A stretch of 64,000 bases of DNA from Actinomadura rupiterrae (GCF_024172125.1 NZ_JAMZEA010000003.1:558001-622000), one strand, 5' to 3'; positions 52,050 to 61,392 are shown, counted from the first letter of the stretch. The notes: a model not told the origin generated them from the letters alone. Translations and numbers: made by a program.

Positions 52050-52104
52050 CAGCGTACGCGACGGCCGGTGGAGCCCGGCGCGCCGTCCGCCGAGGCTGTG
52101 GGGC

Positions 52105-53472
52105 ATGACGATCACCGCTACGGCGACGAGGGCGCCGGCCGGCTCGCGGACGGTCCCGCTGCTCGGCGTCTCGCTCGGCTACTTCATGGTGCTGCTCGAC
52201 ATGACCGTCCTGTCGGTGGCCGAACCGGACCTCGCGTCCTCGCTGCACGCCTCGACGGCCGGTCTGCAATGGGCGACGACCTCCTACACCGTCGTGTTCG
52301 CGGCGCTGCTGCTCACGTCCGGCGCGGTCGCGGACCGCTTCGGCGCGCACCGGATGTTCCGCGCCGGGATCGCCGGGTTCGGGGCGCTCTCGCTGCTCTG
52401 CGCGGCGGCTCCCGGATTGTGGGCGCTGGTCGCGCTGCGCGGGCTGCTCGGCATCGCCGCGGCGGCCTGCGTCCCCGCCTCGATGGCGATGATCGCGCGG
52501 CTGTACCCGGACGCGCCGGCCCGCACCCGCGCCCTGGCGACCTGGGCGGCGGTCAGCGGCAGCGCGGTCGCGGCGGGCCCGGTGCTCGGCGGGCTGCTGG
52601 TAGGCGCGGCGGGCTGGCGCGCGGTCTTCGTGGTGAACGGCCCGATCGCGGTCGCCGTCCTCGCGCTGACGGCGGGCGCCGCGGTCCGCGTCCCGCGCGG
52701 GACGCGCCGGATCAACGTCCGCTCGCAGCTCGCGGTCTGCGCGACCCTCGGCCTGGCGACGGACGCCCTGATCGCCGCCGGCGCCCGCGCCTGGCTCCAC
52801 GCGGCACTCTCCGCGGCCGCCGCGATCGCGGCCGCGTTCACCCTGGTGTTGCTCGAACGCCGCAGCCGCATGGGTGACGCGCCGCTGGAAGATGGTCGCG
52901 GCGAGGCACGCGAGCGCCGCCGGGTGGGGCCGGTGGTCGATCCGGCTCTGCTGCGGAGCCGGGGGATGCTGGTCGGATTGGGCGTGGGGGCGGCGGTCAA
53001 CTTCACGCTGACCGGGGACCTGTTCGTCCTGCCGCTGACGCTGCACCGCGGGCCGGTCGCGACCGGGCTGGCGATCCTGCCGATGACCGTGCCGTTCGTC
53101 CTCGGCCCTCCCATCACCGGACGGCTCGTCGCCCGCTTCGGACCGCGGCCCCCGCTGCTCGGCGGGACGGCCCTGCTGGCGGCCGGCGCGGTGCTGCTCG
53201 CCTCGCACGTCCTGACGGTCGGGCTGCTGCTCACCGGATGCGGGGTCGCGCTGGCGCTGCCGTCGCTCGTCGCCGCCGTGATGGCCGCCGCGCCGGACGG
53301 CACCGCCGGATCGGCGGGCGGGCTGCTCAACGCCGTCCGGCAGTGTGGCGCGACGCTCGGAGTGGCGGTCGCCGGAGCCTTCGCGACCTCGCATCCGTCG
53401 ATCGCGCTACTGGTGCCGGGTGTGCTCTGCGCGGCGGCCGGGCTGGCCCTCGCACTCACCGGCCGCGACTGA
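52105..53472 (+). CDS. MFS transporter, DHA2 (EmrB/QacA-like) family
   Basis: 455 residues from ATG 52105. About 14 TM helices; motif A-like GAVADRFGAHRMF (about 74-86) and the DHA2 motif near helix 1 (LLDMTVLSVAEPDL, about 31-44). A charged loop (about 255-285) divides the halves. Proton-driven export of small molecules or drugs. Control by the divergent LysR protein is likely. Confidence 0.88.
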   Translation: MTITATATRAPAGSRTVPLLGVSLGYFMVLLDMTVLSVAEPDLASSLHASTAGLQWATTSYTVVFAALLLTSGAVADRFGAHRMFRAGIAGFGALSLLCAAAPGLWALVALRGLLGIAAAACVPASMAMIARLYPDAPARTRALATWAAVSGSAVAAGPVLGGLLVGAAGWRAVFVVNGPIAVAVLALTAGAAVRVPRGTRRINVRSQLAVCATLGLATDALIAAGARAWLHAALSAAAAIAAAFTLVLLERRSRMGDAPLEDGRGEARERRRVGPVVDPALLRSRGMLVGLGVGAAVNFTLTGDLFVLPLTLHRGPVATGLAILPMTVPFVLGPPITGRLVARFGPRPPLLGGTALLAAGAVLLASHVLTVGLLLTGCGVALALPSLVAAVMAAAPDGTAGSAGGLLNAVRQCGATLGVAVAGAFATSHPSIALLVPGVLCAAAGLALALTGRD

Positions 53473-53495
53473 CCCTCAGCGTTTCAACAAGGTGC

Positions 53496-54158
53496 TCATT
53501 CGGGTTCCCTGGTGGCGTAGTCGAGGACGCGGTCTCCGAGTAGGGACTCCATGACGTCCAGCAGGTCGTGCATGGCGGCGGCGATGTCGCCGGGGGGCTC
53601 GTCGCGGGCGGTGCGGTCGGCGATCTCGGCGAACATCCGCTCCTGCACCCAGGCGATCTGCGCGGCGACGAGCCGGGTCACCAGGTCGTCCGGGGACGCG
53701 CCGGTCGCGGCGGCCAGCTCGGCGGCGAGGGCCTCGCGCATGTCCGTGCCGACGCGGTCGAAGCGCGCGAGCAGCGTCGGCGACTCGCGGACCATCCGCA
53801 TGAACCGGCCGTAGCCGAGGGTGAGGCCCACGGTGCGGTCGCGGCGGCTCAGCTCCGCGCGCAGGTTCCGCAGGACGGCCCGGGCCGCCGACTCGCCCGG
53901 CGTGCGGTCGCGGACGAACGCGGCGAGCCGGTCCGCGGACGCCTGGCCCTCGGGGAGGACGAGATCCTCCTTGGCGCCGAAGTAGTTGTAGACGGTCTTG
54001 ACCGACACGTCCGCGGCCTCGGCGACCTCGGCGATCGTGACCGCCTCGAAGCCGCGCTCCACGAACAGCCGGGTCGCGACCTCGGCCAGGTGCCGCCGGG
54101 TCGCCGCCTTCTTCCGCTCGCGCAGGCTCTCCGTCACGGCGGCCAGCTTACATGCCAT
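53496..54158 (-). CDS. TetR-family transcriptional regulator
   Basis: 220 residues from ATG 54158; GTG 54137 may be the real start, giving MTESLRERKKAATRRHLAEVA. The HTH is TIAEVAEAADVSVKTVYNYF (about 41-60), followed by a helical ligand domain. Divergent from a DrrAB-type ABC exporter, which it probably represses. The 54-base spacer is AT-rich and contains AACT-N7-AGTT, a weak operator candidate. Confidence 0.9.
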   Translation of the reverse strand: MACKLAAVTESLRERKKAATRRHLAEVATRLFVERGFEAVTIAEVAEAADVSVKTVYNYFGAKEDLVLPEGQASADRLAAFVRDRTPGESAARAVLRNLRAELSRRDRTVGLTLGYGRFMRMVRESPTLLARFDRVGTDMREALAAELAAATGASPDDLVTRLVAAQIAWVQERMFAEIADRTARDEPPGDIAAAMHDLLDVMESLLGDRVLDYATREPE

Positions 54159-54212
54159 ACGAAACTTTCAGTCAGTTGTAATTTTCTCATCCGTTGTGCT
54201 TTCCTGTCCGGC

Positions 54213-54980
54213 ATGACCTCCCCTGTTCTCGACGTCCACGGGCTGAGCCGCACGTTCCGGCTGCGGTCGGGGCCCGTCCACGCGGTGCGCGGCCTCGACC
54301 TGTCGGCGGAGCGCGGCGAGGTCCTGGGCGTCCTCGGGCCGAACGGCGCCGGGAAGACCACGACCGTCCGGATGCTCGCCACGCTGCTGCCGCCGACCGG
54401 CGGCCGGGCCGTCGTCGCGGGCCGCGACCTGCTCGCCGACCCGGCCGGGGTGCGCGCCCGGATCGGCTACGTCGCGCAGTCCGGCGGCCTCGACCCGAAC
54501 TGCCCGGTCGGCGAGGAACTCGTCACGCAGGGCCGGATGCACGGCCTGCCCCGGGCCGGGTCGCGGGCGCGCGCCGCCGAGCTGGCCGCCGACCTGAACC
54601 TCGCCGACCTCCTGGACCGTCCGACCGCCGCGCTCTCCGGCGGCCAGCGCCGCCGCCTGGAGATCGCGCTCGGCCTGGTCAACCGCCCCGAGGTGCTCTT
54701 CCTGGACGAGCCGACCACCGGCCTCGACCCCGGCAGCCGCGCCGACCTGTGGGACCTGGTCCGGCGCGTCCGGCGCGAGCACGGCACGACCGTCCTGCTC
54801 ACCACGCACTACCTGGACGAGGCGGACGCCCTCGCCGACCGGCTCGTCATCGTGGACGCCGGAGCCGTCGTCGCCGAGGGCACCCCGGCCGACCTCAAGG
54901 CCCGGCACGGCGCCGCCACCCTCCAGGACGCCTTCCTCGCCATCACCGGACGCGCCACCGACGCGCCCGCCGCCGTCTAG
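54213..54980 (+). CDS. DrrA-type ABC exporter ATPase
   Basis: 255 residues from ATG 54213. Walker A GPNGAGKTT (about 40-48), signature LSGGQRRR, Walker B VLFLDEPTTGLDPGSR. It belongs to the daunorubicin-resistance/ABC-2 class and works with the permease nine bases downstream. Short for DrrA proteins, lacking most of the usual C-terminal extension. Confidence 0.9.
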   Translation: MTSPVLDVHGLSRTFRLRSGPVHAVRGLDLSAERGEVLGVLGPNGAGKTTTVRMLATLLPPTGGRAVVAGRDLLADPAGVRARIGYVAQSGGLDPNCPVGEELVTQGRMHGLPRAGSRARAAELAADLNLADLLDRPTAALSGGQRRRLEIALGLVNRPEVLFLDEPTTGLDPGSRADLWDLVRRVRREHGTTVLLTTHYLDEADALADRLVIVDAGAVVAEGTPADLKARHGAATLQDAFLAITGRATDAPAAV

Positions 54981-54989
54981 GGAACCCTG

Positions 54990-55751
54990 ATGAACCGACT
55001 CATCGCCGACACCGGCGTGATCTTCGGCCGCTCGCTGCGGCAGACGCTCCGCTCCAAGACCGCGTTGACCTTCGGGATGCTCCAGCCGCTGCTGTTCCTC
55101 GCGCTGATGGGCCCGCTGCTGTCCAGGCTGGACCTGCGGACGGGCGGGACGGCCTGGCAGGCGTTCGTGCCGGGGCTGCTCGTCCAGCTGGCGCTGCTGG
55201 GCGGGATGTTCGTCGGGCTCGGGATCCTGATCGAGCGGCAGGTCGGCGTGATCGACCGGATGCGCGTCACGCCGCTGCACCCCGCCGCGCCGCTGCTCGG
55301 CCGGATGCTGCGCGACGTGGTCCAGCTCGTCGTCCAGTCCGCGCTGCTCGTGCTGCTCGGCGTCGCCTTCGGGCTGCGCGCGCCGGTCGGCGGCGTCCTG
55401 CTCGGGTTCGTGTTCGTCGCGCTGCTGTCGGCGGCGCTGTCGATGCTGTCCTACGGGCTGGCGATGAACGTGCGGACCGCGCCCGAGTTCGCCGCGATCG
55501 CGAACACGACCGTCCTGCCGCTGATGCTGCTCGCGGGCCTGCTGCTGCCGATGACGCTCGCGCCCGGCTGGCTGGACGCGGCGTCGCGCATCGTCCCGTT
55601 CCGCTACACCGTGGACGCCGTCCGGCACCTGTACCTCGGCGAGTACGCCGACGGGACCGTCCTCGCGGGGCTCGCCGTCACCGCCGCGCTGGCCGCCCTC
55701 GGCCTCGCGGGCGGCCTGGCCCTTTTCCGCAGGTCAGGACGTACGCCATGA
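54990..55751 (+). CDS. ABC-2 type (DrrB-like) permease
   Basis: 253 residues from ATG 54990. Six TM helices with an ABC-2 fold; the conserved region ends in LPLMLLAGLLLPMTLAPGWL followed by the I-PF-Y-VD-R motif (RIVPFRYTVDAVR). Partner of the preceding ATPase. Exported compound unknown, likely hydrophobic or a self-made metabolite. Confidence 0.9.
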   Translation: MNRLIADTGVIFGRSLRQTLRSKTALTFGMLQPLLFLALMGPLLSRLDLRTGGTAWQAFVPGLLVQLALLGGMFVGLGILIERQVGVIDRMRVTPLHPAAPLLGRMLRDVVQLVVQSALLVLLGVAFGLRAPVGGVLLGFVFVALLSAALSMLSYGLAMNVRTAPEFAAIANTTVLPLMLLAGLLLPMTLAPGWLDAASRIVPFRYTVDAVRHLYLGEYADGTVLAGLAVTAALAALGLAGGLALFRRSGRTP

Positions 55752-55776
55752 TGCTCTGAAAAAAGTTTGGGTGTCA

Positions 55777-55805
55777 TGTCGATCCGGCCGCGCTCCGATC
55801 GACGC
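55777..55805 (+). promoter_or_regulatory. ECF42-type promoter before DGPF gene
   Basis: -35 element TGTCGA (55777-55782), 17-base spacer, -10 element CGACGC (55800-55805). The same boxes with identical spacing stand before the DoxX gene at 57576. TGTCGA is the reported -35 motif for ECF42 sigma factors. Confidence 0.7.
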
Positions 55806-55842
55806 GTTGGTGCAAGCGACACCGCGAGCGAAGGAGAACGAG

Positions 55843-56193
55843 ATGCGGTTCCTGCTGATGACGGTCGACGACGGTACCGAGCAGGGCGAGCTGGACGCCG
55901 AGCTCCAGGCCCGGATGGGCGCGTTCATCGCCGAGATGAGCAAGGCGGGCGTGCTGCTCGCCACCGGCGGCCTCGACCCGCGCGCCACCCACATCGTCGC
56001 GAAGGACGGCAAGGCCGAGGTCGTGGACGGCCCGTTCAGCGAGGCCAAGGAGTTCGTGGCCGGGTTCGCCCTTATCGAGACGCGGAACGAGGAGGAGGCC
56101 ATCGAGCTGTCCCGCCGCTTCTGGGCCATCGTCGGCAGCGGCCGGGGCACCATCCAGCGCGTCTACGGCCCGGAGGACATGCCCGGCCAGTAG
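55843..56193 (+). CDS. YCII/DGPF-domain protein
   Basis: 116 residues from ATG 55843, with AAGGAGAACGAG upstream. Typical YCII fold with MRFLLMTVDDG at the N-terminus and VVDGPFSEAKEFVAGFALIE (DGPF motif, about 65-68). Genes of this family are the standard partners of ECF42 sigma factors, here the next gene. Biochemical role unclear; a dimeric YCII-like enzyme or sensor is likely. Confidence 0.9.
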   Translation: MRFLLMTVDDGTEQGELDAELQARMGAFIAEMSKAGVLLATGGLDPRATHIVAKDGKAEVVDGPFSEAKEFVAGFALIETRNEEEAIELSRRFWAIVGSGRGTIQRVYGPEDMPGQ

Positions 56194-56325
56194 TCCGTCC
56201 CCCCTCACTCACGCCCGTCGCGCGCCCGCGCGGCGGGCGTGTTGCCGTCTGGGCGCCGGTGGCTCTGCCGGATCGCGCGGCGGGTGTGTTGCCGTTTCCG
56301 GTGCTCAGGTGCTCTGATCGGGCGC

Positions 56326-57558
56326 GTGAGGGATGTGAACCGGACGATCGACGCGGTCTGGCGGCTGGAGGCGCCGCGGATCATCGCGGGGCTCGCGCGG
56401 CTGGTCAACGATGTCGGGCTGGCCGAGGAGCTGGCGCAGGACGCGCTGGTCGCCGCGCTGGAGCAGTGGCCGGACCAGGGCGTCCCGGACAACCCGGGCG
56501 CCTGGCTGATGTCGGTCGCCAAGCGGCGCGGGATCGACCGGATCCGGCGCGAGCAGACGTTCGCCCGCAAGGTGGAGGAGATCGGGCAGGCGCTGGACGA
56601 GGCCGCCGAGATGCCCGAGCCGGACGAGATCGCCGACGACCTGCTGCGCCTGGTGTTCACCGCCTGCCATCCGGTGCTGTCGCGGCCCGCGCGGGTGGCG
56701 CTGACGCTGCGGATGCTCGGCGGCCTCACCACGGACGAGATCGCGCGGGCGTTCCTGGTGCCGGAGGCGACCGTCGCGCAGCGGATCGTCCGGGCGAAGA
56801 AGACGCTGAGCGCGTCGGGCGTGCCGTTCGAGGCGCCGGAGGGCGCCGAGCGCGCGGCGCGGCTCGACTCGGTGCTGGAGGTCGTCTACCTGGTCTTCAA
56901 CGAGGGGTACGTGGCGACCGCCGGATCCGACTGGCTCCGCGTGGACCTCTGCCAGGAGGCGCTCCGCCTCGGCCGGCTCCTCGCCGAACTCGCGCCGCGC
57001 GAACCCGAGGTGCACGGGCTGGTGGCGCTGATGGAGATCCAGGCTTCTCGCACGCGCGCACGGGTCGGCGAGGACGGCGCGCCCGTCCCGCTACCCGAGC
57101 AGGACCGTGGACGCTGGGACCGGCTGCTCATCGCACGCGGCTTCGACGCCCTCCTGCGGGCGCAGGAGATCGGCGCTCCGCCCGGCCCGTACGTGCTGCA
57201 AGCGGCGATCGCCGCCTGCCACGCGCAGGCCGCGTCCGCCGAGGAGACCGACTGGACGCAGATCGCGGGCCTGTACGAGCTGCTCGTGCGGGCCGAGCCG
57301 TCCCCGGTCGTCCAGGTGAACCGGGCGTTCGCGCTCGGCATGGCGTTCGGCCCGCGCCGCGGCCTGGACGTGCTGGACGCGCTGGCGGACGAGCCGTCCA
57401 TGAGGAGCTACCACCTGCTGCCGAGCGTGCGCGGCGACCTGCTCGCGCGGCTGGGAGAGCGGGCCGCGGCGGCGCGCGAGTTCACCCGCGCGGCCGAGCT
57501 GACCAGGAACGATGCGGAGCGGGTCGTGCTGCGGAAGCGGGCCGGCGAACTTTCTTAG
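56326..57558 (+). CDS. ECF42-type RNA polymerase sigma factor
   Basis: 410 residues from GTG 56326 (GTG 56335 also possible). Region 2 (about 5-75: LVNDVGLAEELAQDAL, GAWLMSVAKRRGIDRIRR) and region 4 HTH (about 110-165: TTDEIARAFLVPEATVAQRI) are followed by a helical, TPR-like extension of about 235 residues with FNEGY near 187-191. This extension replaces an anti-sigma factor in the ECF42 group. Adjacent DGPF protein and two matching promoters fit autoregulation. Confidence 0.88.
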   Translation: MRDVNRTIDAVWRLEAPRIIAGLARLVNDVGLAEELAQDALVAALEQWPDQGVPDNPGAWLMSVAKRRGIDRIRREQTFARKVEEIGQALDEAAEMPEPDEIADDLLRLVFTACHPVLSRPARVALTLRMLGGLTTDEIARAFLVPEATVAQRIVRAKKTLSASGVPFEAPEGAERAARLDSVLEVVYLVFNEGYVATAGSDWLRVDLCQEALRLGRLLAELAPREPEVHGLVALMEIQASRTRARVGEDGAPVPLPEQDRGRWDRLLIARGFDALLRAQEIGAPPGPYVLQAAIAACHAQAASAEETDWTQIAGLYELLVRAEPSPVVQVNRAFALGMAFGPRRGLDVLDALADEPSMRSYHLLPSVRGDLLARLGERAAAAREFTRAAELTRNDAERVVLRKRAGELS

Positions 57559-57575
57559 AAAAAACTTCCGGCGGA

Positions 57576-57604
57576 TGTCGATCCGGGCGGCACCCGATCG
57601 ACGC
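57576..57604 (+). promoter_or_regulatory. ECF42-type promoter before DoxX gene
   Basis: TGTCGA (57576-57581), 17-base spacer, CGACGC (57599-57604). An A-rich stretch precedes it, as in the promoter at 55777. 38 bases before the DoxX ATG. Confidence 0.7.
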
Positions 57605-57642
57605 ATGGGCGAAACGAGAAACAGAACCGGAAGGACGAAGCC

Positions 57643-58110
57643 ATGACCACCGCGACCGCCACCGCCGCCCACGCCACCGCCGCCTCCGCCCAGACCCGCT
57701 CGCGCCGCCGGACCGTCCTGTGGGTGCTGCAGATCCTCCTCGGCCTGTTCCTGCTGATCGCCTCGGCGATGCCGAAGTTCGCCGGGCAGAAGGACGCGGT
57801 CGAGACGTTCGCGAAGATCGGCGTCGGCCAGTGGTTCCGGTACGTGACCGGGGCGATCGAGGCGGCGGGCGCGATCGGGCTGGTCGTCCCGCGGCTGGCC
57901 GGGCTCGCCGCGACCGGCCTGATCGGGCTGATGATCGGCGCCGCCGTGACGCAGGTCGTCTGGCTCGTCCCCGGCTGGGCCGCGTTCCCGCTGGCCCTGG
58001 GCGTGATCTTCGCTCTGATCGCCTACGACCGGCGCGCCGAGACCCGCGACCTGCTGCGCGGCCTGCGCGGCTCGCGCGGCCCGCGCGGCCCGCGCGGCGC
58101 CCGGAAGTGA
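57643..58110 (+). CDS. DoxX-family membrane protein
   Basis: 155 residues from ATG 57643 with AAGGACGAAG upstream. Four TM helices (about 24-42, 66-85, 90-110, 112-132) and the motif ASAMPKFAGQ near the first loop. DoxX-like proteins are linked to redox or quinone-related membrane functions. The C-terminus is an Arg/Gly/Pro repeat (RGLRGSRGPRGPRG) unlike the family. Sharing the ECF42 promoter suggests it belongs to that regulon. Confidence 0.88.
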   Translation: MTTATATAAHATAASAQTRSRRRTVLWVLQILLGLFLLIASAMPKFAGQKDAVETFAKIGVGQWFRYVTGAIEAAGAIGLVVPRLAGLAATGLIGLMIGAAVTQVVWLVPGWAAFPLALGVIFALIAYDRRAETRDLLRGLRGSRGPRGPRGARK

Positions 58111-58133
58111 GCGACGCGTCGAGCAGGACAGGC

Positions 58134-58168
58134 GGACGGCCCGGGCACCCCACGCGCCCGGGCCGTCC
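58134..58168. terminator. bidirectional hairpin terminator
   Basis: Perfect 13-bp stem GGACGGCCCGGGC / GCCCGGGCCGTCC with a nine-base loop, between the DoxX gene and the convergent lipase gene. No U-tract. Confidence 0.85.
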
Positions 58169-58219
58169 GTATCCGAGATGGTCGATGGACCGCGGAATCC
58201 GCGGTTCAGGAGCCGCCGC

Positions 58220-59527
58220 TCAGCAGTTGCTCTGCACCGGCTTCCCGGCGAAGCGGTCGGCGAGGAAGTTCGTCACGTCCCCGGCCGCGCCCCAGTCGGT
58301 GGTCAGGTGCTCGGTCGGGTAGGTGTTCTTCCAGGTCGTGTTGATGCCGGCCTTGCAGTAGGCGTCGTGCGTGGCGTCCTCGGTCTCGTGCGGGATGATC
58401 TCCTCCAGCCAGCCGCGGTACTGGAACACCGGGAAGCCGATCTTGTACTTCGCGCCGGACGACGCGGGCCCGATGTCCACGCCGAGCTTCTGCCGGTCGA
58501 CGATCTCGCCCCAGGACGTCCCGTCCGGGCCCTTGAGCGCGTAGATCTGGTCGAGCGTCAGGTGGTCGGTGGAGAAGTTCTCCACGTGCTGGCCCGCGAA
58601 CACCGCGAGCGTCCCGTAGAGGCAGTTGGACTTGACGTCCTGGACGGCCTTCTTGCCCGCGTCGTTCATCAGGCTGTCGAACGGCATCTCCGGGTAGGCC
58701 GAGTGCAGCCCGACCAGGGCGTCCGCGGCGAAGCCCGCGAACGCGCCGCCGTTGAGGAACTTCGCGGTGACCTTGAGGTCGCCCGGGACCCCGCCCGCCG
58801 CCGCGCCGACGACCTTGAGCTCGGGCGCGTAGGACGCGGCGAGCTGCGCGCCCCAGAGCGCCGCCTGCCCGCCCTCCGAGTAGCCGGAGATGCCGACCTG
58901 GCCGTCCGCGGTGAGCGTCCCGCCGGGGATCTTCCGGGACGCGCGGACGGCGTCGAGCAGCGCGTGCCCGGCGTTCGCGCCGACCACGTAGGTGTGCGTC
59001 GACCCCTTGAGGTAGCCGACGCCGTCGGTCGCGGCGACCGCCATCCCGGCCTTGAGGAACAGGCCGAGGTTGCCGCCCTCGTACATGTCGACGAAGTGGC
59101 CCGCGAGCTGCTTGGAGAACGCGCACTGCTCGCCGAGGCCGAGCGTGCCGGGGTTGAACGCGACCGTCGGGCGGGCGCCGCCGCCGGGGGCGGGCGCGTC
59201 CGGGACGGCGACCGTCCCGGAGACGGCGATCTTCGCGCCCTTGGCGTCGGTGGAGACGTAGCGGACCTTCCACGCCTTCATCGGGATGTCGCCCGGGATG
59301 TTCGACAGCTTGGCCGGGGCGCAGGCCAGCAGGTCGCCCGGGTCGCCGGAGATGTTCTCCGACGGCGCGTAGATGTCGTCGTCGGTGGCGGTGCACCCCG
59401 AAGGGGCGCCCGACGGGACGGTACGCGCGGGGGCGGCCGCGGCCGCCTGCGGGGACGCGGCCAGTCCCGCCACGCTCGCCGTCCCGAGGACGGCCGCGCT
59501 GATCATGGACCGCAGTTTCATCGTCAC
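58220..59527 (-). CDS. secreted lipase (LIP family)
   Basis: 435 residues from 59527 (or Met at 59521). Cleavable signal peptide (about 1-32, AAAAAPA). Alpha/beta-hydrolase of the secretory lipase (LIP) family: nucleophile Ser in GYSEGG (near 216-221), family segment FNPGTLGLGEQCA (about 126-138), and an Asp/His pair expected in the C-terminal third (PTEHLTTDWG). Four or more Cys suggest disulfides. Hydrolyses ester lipids extracellularly. Confidence 0.88.
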   Translation of the reverse strand: MTMKLRSMISAAVLGTASVAGLAASPQAAAAAPARTVPSGAPSGCTATDDDIYAPSENISGDPGDLLACAPAKLSNIPGDIPMKAWKVRYVSTDAKGAKIAVSGTVAVPDAPAPGGGARPTVAFNPGTLGLGEQCAFSKQLAGHFVDMYEGGNLGLFLKAGMAVAATDGVGYLKGSTHTYVVGANAGHALLDAVRASRKIPGGTLTADGQVGISGYSEGGQAALWGAQLAASYAPELKVVGAAAGGVPGDLKVTAKFLNGGAFAGFAADALVGLHSAYPEMPFDSLMNDAGKKAVQDVKSNCLYGTLAVFAGQHVENFSTDHLTLDQIYALKGPDGTSWGEIVDRQKLGVDIGPASSGAKYKIGFPVFQYRGWLEEIIPHETEDATHDAYCKAGINTTWKNTYPTEHLTTDWGAAGDVTNFLADRFAGKPVQSNC

Positions 59528-59755
59528 TCACTCCTGGGAGCCGGAAGGTGAACGGTGACGACTGTGTCCTACGTGATCAGCGCGGCGGTACGCAGCCAGG
59601 CAACAGGAGTGCGCCGCGCGTTAGCAGCGGCTCACAACGTTGAACGAGCACCGGCGCGCCGCATCGGAGCGGCTCAGAGCCCCGAATCGGCGCGGAGAGG
59701 CTCAGCGCGGCAGAGCGGCTCGGAGTGGCAGGGCGGCTCGGAGCGGCAGGGCGGC

Positions 59756-60496
59756 TCAGAGGGAGGCGAGGACGGAGTCGACCGCGCGGACGTAGTTGTA
59801 GAACGCCGCCGTGCGGTGCCGCGGGTCGGCGATCCAGGCGGCGTCGAGCCGCCCGCCCTTGAAGAACGCCTTGCGCTGCGCGGTGGTGATCTCCAGCTGG
59901 ACGCCCTTGCCGCGCGCGTTGCGGTTGCAGATGTTCTTCGGGTCGTTGCCGTCGATCCGCCCGGGCGGGTTGGACACCTTGAAGCCCTTCGCGCGCAGCG
60001 CGCGGGTGATCTTCTGCGAGAGGACGGTGTCGCGGCCGCCGATGTAGGTGGTCGCGGTGTCGCCCTTCGCCGCGTGCCAGGACACCGTGTACTTCACCGT
60101 CTTCAGCAGCTTCAGCGCGCGCGGCTCGTCGAAGTGCGTGGAGGTGATGTGCAGCACCTGGTTGCCGGACTTCTTCAGCCCCTCGAACGAGTAGAACGCG
60201 TCCTTGCCGGTCGCGGACGCGTAGTCCGCGAGCTGCGTGGTCGGCGGCTCGATCTGCCCGCCGTGGATCGCGATCTGCGCGACGCGCGCGCCGCGCGGGG
60301 TCCGCTGGACGCGCTTGTAGTCGCGCCCCTCCTTCTCGTGCCGGGCGAGGTCGGCGTAGTTCCGGTACCTGTCCGCGGCGGCCGTGACCTGCGCCGCGAC
60401 CGGCCGGGCGTGGGACGGCGCGGCGGACGCGGCGCCGCACGCGGACAGCGGCAGGACGGCGAGGGCCAGCCCCGCTACGGGCAGCAGCTTCTTCAC
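59756..60496 (-). CDS. poly-gamma-glutamate hydrolase-family lipoprotein
   Basis: 246 residues from GTG 60496 with GGAG nine bases upstream. Signal peptide ending in a lipobox-like LSAC (about 17-20). The PghP-like fold shows conserved IAIHGGQIEPPT (His and Glu, near 74-85), YSFEG, LHITSTHFDEP and ICNRNARGKGVQLEITT. This zinc peptidase family of phage origin degrades poly-gamma-glutamate capsules. Confidence 0.85.
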   Translation of the reverse strand: MKKLLPVAGLALAVLPLSACGAASAAPSHARPVAAQVTAAADRYRNYADLARHEKEGRDYKRVQRTPRGARVAQIAIHGGQIEPPTTQLADYASATGKDAFYSFEGLKKSGNQVLHITSTHFDEPRALKLLKTVKYTVSWHAAKGDTATTYIGGRDTVLSQKITRALRAKGFKVSNPPGRIDGNDPKNICNRNARGKGVQLEITTAQRKAFFKGGRLDAAWIADPRHRTAAFYNYVRAVDSVLASL

Positions 60497-60559
60497 AGGG
60501 GGTACTCCTTGATCGAAAAGGTTCGGCCGGAACACTACTCCCGGACGGAGACCCCCACG

Positions 60560-61327
60560 ATGCAGACCACCCACGTCGTCACCGGAGCCGGCCGCGGCAT
60601 CGGCCGCGCCGTCGTGTCCCGCCTGCTGGACGTCCCGGACGCCGTCGTCGTCGCGGTCGAGCGCGATGCCGGCGCGCTCGCCTGGGCCGCCGGCGAGCCG
60701 CGCGTCCGGACCGTGACCGGCGACGCCGGGGACGCCGCGACCGCCGAGCGCGCCGCCGACCTCGCCGAGGAGGCCGGGACGCTGGCCGGCTGGGTCAACA
60801 ACGCCGCGGTGTTCCGCGACGCGTCCCCGCACGACACGTCCGCGCGAGAGCTGATGGACCTGGTCGCGCTGAACCTCGGCATGCCGATGACCGGCTGCAC
60901 CACGGCGATCCGGCGCTTCCTCGCGGCCGGGACGCCCGGCGCGATCGTCAACGTCACCTCGCACCAGGCCCGGCGGGCCGTCCCGGGCTGCGTCCCCTAC
61001 GTGACGGCCAAGGCGGCGATCGAAGGGCTGACGCGAGCGCTCGCCGTCGAGTACGGGCCGCGCGGCATCCGCGTCAACGCCGTCGCGCCAGGCTCGGTGC
61101 GCACCGAGCGGTACGAGGCGTTCCTCGCCGACCTCGGCCCGGAGCGCGCCGCCGACGTGGAGCGGCAGATGGGCGAGCTGCACCCGCTCGGCCGGGTCGC
61201 GCTGGCCGCGGAGGTCGCGTCGGCGGTCGTCCACCTGCTGTCGGACGAGGCGTCCTTCATCACCGGCGCGACCGTCCCGGTGGACGGCGGACGCTCCGTC
61301 CTGGCCCACGACCCGGAAGCCCATTAG
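60560..61327 (+). CDS. short-chain dehydrogenase/reductase
   Basis: 255 residues from ATG 60560. NAD(P)-binding TGAGRGIG (8-15), NNAA, catalytic S in NVTSHQ and YVTAK (Y-x-x-x-K). C-terminal VDGG. Classical SDR of unknown substrate; Glu/Arg in VERD after strand 2 leaves cofactor choice open. Divergent from the hydrolase at 59756 with a 63-base spacer. Confidence 0.88.
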   Translation: MQTTHVVTGAGRGIGRAVVSRLLDVPDAVVVAVERDAGALAWAAGEPRVRTVTGDAGDAATAERAADLAEEAGTLAGWVNNAAVFRDASPHDTSARELMDLVALNLGMPMTGCTTAIRRFLAAGTPGAIVNVTSHQARRAVPGCVPYVTAKAAIEGLTRALAVEYGPRGIRVNAVAPGSVRTERYEAFLADLGPERAADVERQMGELHPLGRVALAAEVASAVVHLLSDEASFITGATVPVDGGRSVLAHDPEAH

Positions 61328-61336
61328 GTCCTCGGC

Positions 61337-61392
61337 GGGCTTACGGGTTCGGGCTTACGGGTTCGGGCTTACGGGTTCGGGCTTACGGGTTC
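61337..61392. repeat. four perfect 14-bp tandem repeats
   Basis: GGGCTTACGGGTTC four times without a break, at the 3' ends of two convergent genes. The last unit includes the stop of the serine hydrolase-like gene. Confidence 0.92.
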
